Below, piece by piece: positions 55,935 through 64,000 of a stretch of 64,000 nucleotides of DNA (positions are counted from its first letter, which is position 1; every line of letters begins with the position of its first letter). The DNA comes from Bemisia tabaci. Taxonomy: Eukaryota; Arthropoda; Insecta; Hemiptera; Aleyrodidae. The DNA lies in assembly GCF_918797505.1 (NCBI RefSeq), contig NC_092797.1, positions 48,458,157 to 48,522,156 of the forward strand, read 5' to 3'. Under the pieces are notes generated by a model. The model made no database searches. It was not told the DNA's origin and worked only from the letters and a program-made list of their open reading frames with translations. The position numbers and the translations under genes were made by a program.

Positions 55935-56329
55935 CGTCCATTTATAAATAACGTTGACGTAATTTAATCAAAAGGAACTGTATCCATCGTGATATGAGCG
56001 CTGAGACCTATAAGACTGCATGCATAACAGGGTTTATGTCACAATGGACTTAGTCTATTTTAATTTTAATGCGTCCTACTATGTTTATGTTGACACTTAT
56101 CTCCACCCCGGTAACAACGCAGCATTGTTATTTACTATGTACTATCCATTAAGATTTCTCTAAATAATTATTTTTAAAAAAAACGAAAATTTCCTTTTTT
56201 CAAAAGTGCAAAGTTCCGACAAAAACCCAGGCATTTAAATTATGCCTGGTTTCACTCTTGGTCATTTATTATAGGCATTAATTCATTTTTAAAAGGCCGA
56301 TGTGTGAAGGGCAGATCGCTGACCGACGA
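55935..56329. other. Gene-free stretch
   Basis: AT-rich. Holds the sister fragment of the 55.8-kb palindrome and nothing else recognised. Confidence 0.45.
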
Positions 56330-56639
56330 CTAACACAGACTAAAATGGGGCGAAATCCTCATTCTGCTAAATTTCATGAAAATCAGTACCATCGGTGGAT
56401 ATAATCCGTGTGAAGAGTAGCCAGATCTTTGATTAGGTACCACGGCAAGAACTTCAATCATTTGCAGCCTTTCAGAAGTCTGTGAACTGTGTCCTTCTCC
56501 CACAAACAGAATACGTTCTGTTACAGTTATAGCGTACAGCAAATAAAATAAAACTAACCCTAATATTGATAACCCTAATATCATGTGGTCATATGTGCCC
56601 GATATTTTCTTCCATTGTGCGCGAAACTGATCCGCATCC
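56330..56639 (-). CDS. Candidate terminal exon with one membrane segment
   Basis: On minus, a pyrimidine-rich acceptor (GATCTTTCTCTTCCAG) precedes an open frame starting DADQFRAQWKKISGTYDHMI. A hydrophobic stretch follows (LGLSILGLVLFYLLYAITV), then about 60 residues to a stop. The pattern W-K-x-I-S...YDH before a membrane helix loosely recalls the segment before TM4 of Cys-loop receptors, but that likeness is weak. Part of the hydrophobic run comes from a short direct repeat (AACCCTAATAT, twice), so it may be chance. Confidence 0.25.
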
Positions 56640-58499
56640 CTGGAAGAGAAAGATCGCATCTCACTGCCCCTTTTCTCCAACTTTGACCCCTCGCCACCGG
56701 TGCCTCACCCCTCTCTATGAATTATTATGATATTTTATTCGCTCTAAGCTCTGTAATTTTGAAAGATGCCGTCTGTTTAGTTCGCCTCTAGTATCTTCCT
56801 TGTAAGTGGCAAGGACCTTCACTTTACGAAACACAAGATCCCTGTATTCCCGTTACACCTATGTGTACCACGGTAGTTGCGCCAGAGAGAAAGGAAGAAA
56901 GTAAGCGAATGCCTATGCCTGTATCCATGCCCTTCAATCGATGTGCCGTATTGGCTACAAATAATGTCTATAGTAAAATAGTATAAAATGATTTCACAGA
57001 AATGAATGACAATTACTGAAACTAAGGGAAAAGAGAAGTAAAATCTAGGATATTGAAAAGTGAAGGGTCTTTGGTTCTACATGAATCACCTAGGCCCACA
57101 AAAGTGTTCAAATATTATTATCTCAAATATTTTCCCTGCAAAGTAGTTTCTTTGATCATGTTAAAAACGAAGGAAAATTGTGAAAAAGATGCCCATCGAA
57201 TTATATTATGATGCAGCAAAAAGTATGTACAATTATTGGTAATCTTTAGAAAACACGTAAGATCTACTCGCCTACAATCAACAGAAATACAAACCCACTT
57301 ACATGCAATGAACCCAATGTTACTACCAACATTCTGAAACTCTTCACCTCTCTTAATTTAAAAATCTAAATTTTCGTATATACTCCCATTTTCAAAATTC
57401 TCTGTAAAGACAGACCATTTCTCTGACTATAGCCTGCGACGCTGAACGTCTTAAAATATACTAACTAACTAACTCTCTCTTGCGTTTTTTCAATATTCCA
57501 TGTACCGATTTGTTTTGTGATTCACTGCAATAAAGCATGCCAATCCCAATCTACAAAAAAATAATCGACTCTGAAAATCGTGAACTCAAAAGATACCGTC
57601 TTAAAAGGAGTCATGGGCCAAATTAAAGGGACGAAAAACGAGTGTAAATTTGCTTAGGAATGCGCGACATTTGTTAGAGGCGGAAAAAAGAGGGAAGTGA
57701 GCAGAAAAAAATAAAAAATAAAATAAGTGTGGAGAGACACCCCATTGTAGCCCCTCGAAGAAAAGAAGGGAATCAAATTAAACGGGAGAGTACTTCTTCC
57801 TTTTTTCCCTTTAATTGTCGACTTAAACGCCGCGGGGTCCCATTTACATTTTACACTTCTTTGTTTTGTAAAATGCTCAATTATTTCAAAATAGTGTGCT
57901 TTTATTAATTAAAGCCTAATATATACTTACTTCAGCTAGGGCAGTGCAGAAAAAAAGAGAAAAAAGTCGGCGGGGCGTGAACGGACATTTATTTTTATTT
58001 GACTTTTAAATTCATTGAACTCTTCCTCCATCAGAAACGATCGTAATTTCTTAATTTATGGCTTGGAAGTTATTTTTCGCCGGTTTCAGGGTAAATGAAA
58101 AATAATAAATTAGTTCGAGAATTCAGGACTGTACCTGCAACGTTCGCTAAGAATGCTTTCTACTTATCTTTCTTGCATTTTACAACAATTTTCCCTGCTG
58201 GCACTTATTTCTCTGTCCTTTTTCTTCTCCCCTTTCCCCTGTCAGTTTTTTCTCCTTCTCTATCTTAACGGGTGGAGAAGGAATATTAACCTGAAGCTTT
58301 TGCACAGTTGTGTCAACTCTTTCTGCCCCATTCCATCTATTAATTTGAGACGATAATCAAAATTTCTGTTTCATCATTCAAATCCTTTCAGTATCAAATT
58401 TGAAGAACTCATCGAAAAGTCGATTGCGTTTTCATCATTTTGGCAAAAATTGTGCCGTCAAATAAGTCTCGCTATGAAATGGCCAGAGTCTACTGTTGC
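56640..58499. other. Gene-free stretch
   Basis: AT-rich unique DNA. Short ORFs only; a C/T-rich patch lies at about 58200-58260. No repeat ends are recognised. Confidence 0.45.
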
Positions 58500-58715
58500 A
58501 CACGAAGAAAAAAACTCCAGTTTACATTGAACAACAAAGTTTTTGGGCTCAGTTAAGTAAGTTGGGTTTTCGGTCGCAGAAATCGAACTTCGGTTCAGTT
58601 AACCAAATTTCGGCTCCTATGACCGTAAAATTCAGTTGCTTGAACCGGAAAACTTTGGTTTTCGATATGATTCTAAGCATATTACAGTGATTGAAGTATA
58701 TTTTCCTCAGTGTAA
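58500..58715. repeat. fam2-like copy without clean termini
   Basis: GAAATCGAACTTCGGTTCAG, TTAACCAAATTTCGGCTCC and TTGAACCGGAAAACTTTGGT follow the fam2 layout. It ends near CCTCAGTGTA with no exact duplication. Confidence 0.5.
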
Positions 58716-60797
58716 GGCATCAATGTGAATATTTCAAAAACGCGATATTGTATTTTCCCTCCATCTGAAAGCACCCTATACAATAATTATATAATACAAT
58801 TCTAGCTTCGACAAAACATGGAAAGCAGAAGGACCTAATTTTCGTGTTGGTGAGTACATCATTATAATTTGGATGGGGTCGATAGGCGTGAGATGAGCAT
58901 TGAGCGGCCCACGACCCGTCAAAATATGATCACGTTGCCAAATCAGACGTTGAAAGTGAGCCTTTTTGTAAGAATACACGCAGACAATAACACCCGCAGA
59001 TGAGGTATATTAGGGGGTCAATCCACGGTCCTCTTTGGGGTGGACAGGCCTTAGTCATGTGATGAACTTTTTTCAGTCGGGTCAAAAATTATTTTTTTAG
59101 TTTTTGAGAAAAACTTTGCTTGTTATGCCCATGAGTTTGTGGAGAGCAGTAGCTCTGTAACTTGAAGCTGAATTTGAAGAGTATTTTCATAACCGAACTT
59201 GTTTTTTCCCTTTTTTTTAATGGTTTATTGTGTCATACACATTTTACTTACGACACACATTTTAGTTAATGGTGAATATTCAAACAACAGAAAAGTTTGT
59301 TACTTATTCAATGACCGAACTAAATATTTCTACCGTTACTTGACTTTAGACTTTTACTTTCTAGCACTTTTTCCACAAAAAAAAAAAAAAATCGTGGGAA
59401 ACATCCAAACTTTCATTATACTATGTATTCAACTTTCCAGCTCAGGTGATTTCAATTTCTAGTCACAGAGACCGAACTTCAGTTCAGCCAATCAACTCAT
59501 TTACTAAAATTCAATGAATATCCCTTTTTTTATAAAAGGGTTTTAAAAAAATTATAAAGGGTGGAGAAGAAATTTTGTTCTATCAATCAAACGTCACTTT
59601 ATATGACCGAAAACTTTCATGGAAAACGTCGATGGGTCATAAATCGATGTTCGGTCGATTCAACCAAAATTCTCCCTCTCCACACACAACGCGAAAAAGA
59701 AAACATCGAAAAAAGTGTGAAGGTGGGACTCCTGCAGAGCCGCTATTCATCCTCACAGCGACAACGCGGCTCGTCGGAATGTATAAATTAGGCCGTGACG
59801 TCACACAACTTGAATGGAAACAAATCGAATCTTGAACAAAGACATTATTATGAGATAGGGGTTGATATATTAGCGATGTTATTCAATTCCTATGTAAATA
59901 TCCCGGCCTCGCGACCCACTAGGAAGTCGCCTCCCTCCGCCTCTCCTTCGGTCGCGCCAGCCCTGGGGAGTCCCTGCGTTAATAGGGCGTCATTTGTAAG
60001 ACAAGGACTCTTAATCAACTCGGGAGCCTCCGATGATAACAATCTGCTCCTTGGAGCCCCCGCCCCCTCCCCCTCCTCGCCAGATCCCTGTCCCTGAGTC
60101 CGCGCGAATATGATGGATTCGCTCGCCTGTCGTCGGGTTGCTCGCGGCGCTGGTCTTAATTCATCAGCTCGCTCTGCTTTAAGCACTCAATTATCATCGT
60201 TTCAATGACAAAATCACGGAAGTCGCTCTGTACATGATCCCTGGAAAACAGGGAGTTATACCTATAGCAAGGTTCATCTCGAATTGAGATGTGTTGTTTC
60301 GTTACTTGAGCGGCGTTATGGGCTAAACGCGCCGACAAGTCCGTCGTTTCATCTTAACTCTTTCGTCCGTCTTTGGGGTGGAAGGGTGAAGGCGATGGTC
60401 TTTAACGTTAATCGTTCGCACAGCGGATCGTTTAATTGTTTAATTTCCGTTTCGAGTATGCAGCTCATTTTCGTTATGAAATGGAAGCTCTCATCTTTTT
60501 TCCGGCTTGCGAGGGCAATCGAGTGCGAGTGCGAGTGCGCCTTCAATTCGTCTGCAATGCAATGGGGTCTACGTAAGTGTTAAAACAATTGTATCCTGAG
60601 TTTTCTCCAATATTATCAGTTTGTACAGATCTGTTACGCCTTCAACTGTCGAGTTATGCGCTTGGGATTGCTTAGGAGTTAATAGTATTGTATCATACAT
60701 ATAACCTAAGTCCGCAAGTGAATGGATCAATCAACAGAGGAGAAAGAGAGAGAGAAAAAAAAACAACAGAAACAACTGAAAGTTCGAAAAGGTAACA
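58716..60797. other. Gene-free stretch with fam2-like pieces and a GC-rich patch
   Basis: Scattered fam2-like words lie at about 59160-59690. A TGACGTCA palindrome lies near 59798 next to a TATAAATTA-like word at about 59781, and 59900-60160 is GC-rich. None of these is enough to call a promoter. Confidence 0.35.
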
Positions 60798-60940
60798 AAT
60801 GGACTGAATTTTGCAATTAAAAACGACAGTTTCTGGCTCATCCGTAAAAACACTTCTGTGCATGGGGAAATTGATTGTATTTATACATGTGTCGAAATGA
60901 GCCAAAATTTTTAGTTCCTGATTGCAAGATTTAGTCCATT
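60798..60940. mobile_element. fam7 palindromic MITE
   Basis: Left ATGGACTGAATTTTGCAATT, right GTTCCTGATTGCAAGATTTA then GTCCAT. Middle GTAAAAACACTTCTGTGCAT. Confidence 0.68.
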
Positions 60941-61145
60941 TTTTCCCCCTAGAATGTCAATTCCCTCGCGAAGAGCTAATTTACCTAAAAGGACCGCCAT
61001 TGACTAAAAGGAAATTTTTCCAAGAATATGTTGTCCTCGTAAGGGAAAGAAATATCAGACAACTTATCATTTGGAAGCATTCATTTCAAAGAGATTTAGA
61101 AATTTTTTTAAGACTTGAAGCATACATAGAGCCAACCTAAAATTG

Positions 61146-61280
61146 GCCTAAATTTTGAAATAAGGAGTTAAAAGTTCGGGTCCATACGTAAAAGCACTTT
61201 TGTGCATACGGTAACTAATGGTGCATACGTTGTCTTTAAACTGAGCCAAAAACTATAGTTGCGAATTGATAAGTCTAATA
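61146..61280. repeat. fam7 diverged copy
   Basis: CGTAAAAGCACTTTTGTGCA, AACTAATGGTGCATACGTTG and CTGAGCCAAAAACTATAGTT match the fam7 interior; the ends are degraded. Confidence 0.55.
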
Positions 61281-61433
61281 AAGATTTTACTAATACTATG
61301 TGAACAGTGAAATTTGATACTGAGAGCACTCAAAAAACGGAGATTACAGGCATACTTCCGAAAGTAATTTAGACTTGTCGTCCTCATATTTGTTCATTTA
61401 CGCTCCATTATTGCGGCAATATTTCAGAAATAC

Positions 61434-61593
61434 CCATGCAACATCCGACATCGAGTCCTCCGTTGGCCCAGCTCGGAAAGTGCCGCGGAACGTGATAAAT
61501 AAGTCGACGGGGTGGTAAGAATTTAAGTCGTTAGTGACGTCTATTGGGCCCAAAAAACAGGGGATCGGCATGTCGCAGAGGGATGTGGGGTGA
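61434..61593 (-). CDS. Candidate internal exon of an unknown minus-strand gene
   Basis: On minus, an uninterrupted pyrimidine tract (TTTTCTTTCCTTTTTTTTCAG) leads into a 160-nt segment that is clearly more GC-rich than its flanks. It reads HPTSLCDMPIPCFLGPIDVT and then FITFRGTFRAGPTEDSMSDV, with a possible donor ATGG/GTATTT. If that donor is not used, the frame stops at 61398. I recognise no family. Confidence 0.35.
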
Positions 61594-61827
61594 CTGAAAA
61601 AAAAGGAAAGAAAATAGAGTGTCGATATTGGATTAGTAGAAGTCAAGTCATTGGAGCGAGGGTTAGGAGGTTTTCAAGAAAGTATAAAGCCGAGGCGATG
61701 GGAGGGGATCGGTATTAAAATTTCACGGAAATGAACCCCCAAAGGTAATTTCCTTCCCCGCCACCAAACCGCTCCTGCCACTCCAAGTTCAGCGCGGTTT
61801 TTCTCCTTCTTTTATGGTAATCTGCCC

Positions 61828-62070
61828 TCCTAAGGAAAAACGCCTTAAACGTATTCAAACGCTGCCAAATTGTCTCGAATAAACGTCGAATTTCCTCGAT
61901 AACTATCGTATTTTTCGCCTACAAAAATTCACAGGCTCTTATTCGTAATCTCATCTAGAACCGCGGAAAATTTCAAGAAAAAAATGTTCGAAATTCACCC
62001 TTAAAACGAACATTTTATGATGGGGATTTTAGCAGCGTTCGAGTGCACTTACGGTGTTCTGCCTGAGGGC
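61828..62070. mobile_element. fam6 palindromic MITE
   Basis: Left CTCCTAAGGAAAAACGCCTT, right CACTTACGGTGTTCTGCC, inner GCTGCCAAATTGTC. More diverged than the 9-kb copy. Confidence 0.5.
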
Positions 62071-64000
62071 GGTTGTAATCCTCTCCTCCGCGGAGTGATG
62101 ATCCTTGGGTTGCAGCCTTATAATTGCTACTTGTTTCGGGATTCCTTTTTACGAGACCGGTAACAACAAAAGTTGGCAACTTAAAAGTTCCCGCCGTCCG
62201 GAACGCCTCAGCTTTTTTCGTCGTTCCGCTTTTAATTGCAGAGCTGGGACCCGATCCGCAACGCTGCTGTGTTACCGAATGGAGCAGTAAGTGGCAGAAA
62301 TCAGGTTTTGAGGAAATGAACCTAGTACAGCGTCCTTGCAGAAAATTTCATTGTACTTTCGGGGGAAAAAAAGGAGAAAAAACAATAATCATCCGAGGGA
62401 CTCAGAAATTGTTCTGATGATTAAAAATTGATAAATTTTACCCTCTACTGCAAAAAAAGGCTGTATTCATATCATGTTAGATAATTTTAAGGTAAAACAT
62501 CGGTAGAAAAGAGTGCGATTTTTACTGAAGACAGCAAAAAAAACAGCTCTTTCACCAAAATATTGAATAATTTTCGCTCTAAATTTAGGGAAGGGCTTCA
62601 TCAGTTTCTTGTCAGACAAGACAGTAGCCGTGATATCTCTTGTATGCTCGCATTACCACGTTTAAGACACATGCAACATGGTGCCATTTTACCAAAGACA
62701 GCCGTACAGCAATAGTAAGTGCAGCTCTCTCGCGGAAAGATATGCTGTTTTGCTTGGAATGACGTACATTGTTTTAGACTCCATGCTATTTTTCAACTCT
62801 AGTTCTTTTATAAGTCAATTAGACGAATATTGCTGTTTTAGTTTTCACTTCAGTTAGCTTAGTTGAATTTTAAAGGAAACTCGATTTCCAAAAATTCGAG
62901 CGTTACTGCTATCTTCGGTAACACGGCAGTGCGATTTTCACGTGTTTTTTGCCGGATTTCGCGTCTAAATTCGGCAACTCCGCGCTAGAATATCATTTTC
63001 ACATTGAGACCGATTCCCGGCGAGAATTATTTTACTACCACTCGTAATCACTTTTTAAATCGGTCCGGGATTATTCGGATACCTGTTCCTCGCGGAGCAC
63101 GCGTCAATCCGTAATATTATAATTAAAACTTTAAGGATTTCCGCTTGATCTCGATTTCTTTGTAACTGTTTACTCAATTAAAACTCGGCGCCCTCCGCCG
63201 ACGCACAGTGGATCGCGTCAATTAGAGAGGTCGGACATGACATTTTTGACTACAACTACGAATTTCGGTGTTTATTTCGTCACATTTTACATTTCAAGGG
63301 GTGCTTTTGGAAGGCAATTTTACAAGGGAACCAATGGAACCACTTTTAGGACCTCAAAGTTTCGTATAAACGGAGTTATAAGCGCTTAAAGTTTCCAAAT
63401 TTTGTCCGACCTCCACCATTAACTGGATCCATTGTGCGACGCCCCGCGCCTTTCAGCTCGCCGAGTTTTGTTTTCTTGCGTCGATTTATTCATTTCTTGC
63501 ATATCATTTTCATATTTTATGGGGATCGCATCTTCTCTCCGGTACGGATTCTATTTTCTCCCCGTGTTGTCTTTTAATTAGTTTTCCTCCTCCTATGATC
63601 TTCCGGAAACGGTTTCTTTCCTTAGGAGCCTCATATAATTTACATTGTAATTCGTCATTTCTTGCACGAAAGAACGTAGCTGCATCTCAAAATTGTAAAA
63701 TTTTCACGCGCAAATTATGGTTATAGCACAAAACTACTAAGCGTTTCTAATTTCGTAAATTTGTCTACTAATTACAACCAAAAATCAGTGAAATTTTAAA
63801 CCAAAATTCTGCAGTGATGTTGTTGTAAACACTTAATAGTTTGAGTGGATTTTCAATTTTAGAATGGACTTTCGTTCCTTCGTCTGGGAAACAACGAACT
63901 GAGGGATGTTTAAAGGTATCTCCAACATAACATCATAAAAAAGACAGCTTTAAACACTCGAACATATTTCAGTGCAAATTCTTGCAGAAATAGATCATAG
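62071..64000. other. Gene-free stretch at the window end
   Basis: A 97-codon frame at 62124-62417 has no recognised motif. The rest is AT-rich with no repeat ends. An incomplete gene running off the right edge cannot be excluded. Confidence 0.4.

Overview
This window is animal nuclear DNA, not bacterial. Coding density is very low, there are spliced exons with GT-AG borders, the background is AT-rich, and short inverted-repeat transposons are dense. An arthropod is the natural reading. My best guess is a sap-feeding hemipteran such as a whitefly, but that is an inference from the style of the repeats and from one bacterial-looking spliced gene; the sequence does not prove it. The one complete gene I can support is a two-exon class I SAM-dependent methyltransferase on the + strand (CDS 44642-45093 joined to 46616-46883, 239 residues). 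Its clean intron, poly(A) signal and repeat-packed surroundings show it is integrated in the host genome. Its compact single-domain architecture makes horizontal acquisition worth testing. Other coding signals are weaker: a broken cysteine-cluster (CXC-like) reading frame in the loop of a giant inverted repeat (29321-29989), a leucine-rich-repeat-like pseudogene fragment (32937-33306, minus), two minus-strand ORFs behind good splice acceptors (56330-56639 and 61434-61593), a 48-nt exon candidate (18726-18773, plus), a signal-peptide-like ORF (19890-20015) and a zero-length CAG/GTAAG splice site resembling a recursive splice point (40401/40402). These suggest that parts of the window are introns of long genes whose main exons lie outside it. 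Layout. 1-9 kb: sparse DNA with a 120-bp MITE family, a 520-bp palindromic element, tandem repeats and GC-rich islands. 9.8-17.8 kb: a dense repeat nest holding a 1.47-kb hAT element with an exact 8-bp target duplication inside an older palindromic element, four copies of a ~228-bp palindromic MITE, a TTAA-flanked fold-back element with a duplicated hairpin, and a tandem duplication. 18-28 kb: mixed unique and repeat DNA, including a second hAT element (23867-24648). 28.4-31.0 kb: a 2.6-kb structure with near-identical ~950-bp inverted arms. 31-44 kb: mostly non-coding, with GC-rich islands and MITE copies. 44.6-47.4 kb: the methyltransferase gene, whose intron holds three consecutive MITEs. 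47.4-64 kb: mostly non-coding with scattered MITEs and the two minus-strand exon candidates. The most coherent pattern is a set of different MITE families that all start CACTG or CACTA, end CAGTG, and are flanked by exact 2-bp duplications (TA, TG, CA or AG). Ten insertions here show it precisely. Repeat family names used below are local to this report: fam1 = CACTGG palindrome of ~228 bp; fam2 = CACTG element rich in AACCGAA; fam3 = CACTA element with GGCTCAGAGGCC; fam4 = 120-bp GGGCGTAACT palindrome; fam5 = AAGGAGGGGTATCGA palindrome; fam6 = ~250-bp ACGCCGTATGAGC palindrome; fam7 = ~145-bp GGACTGCATTTTGCAA palindrome; fam8 = dimeric GCAATGCGTGAAGTATTC repeat; fam9 = TTGTTGGATGA palindrome; fam10 = CCAATAGGATCGCTCCATTT palindrome.
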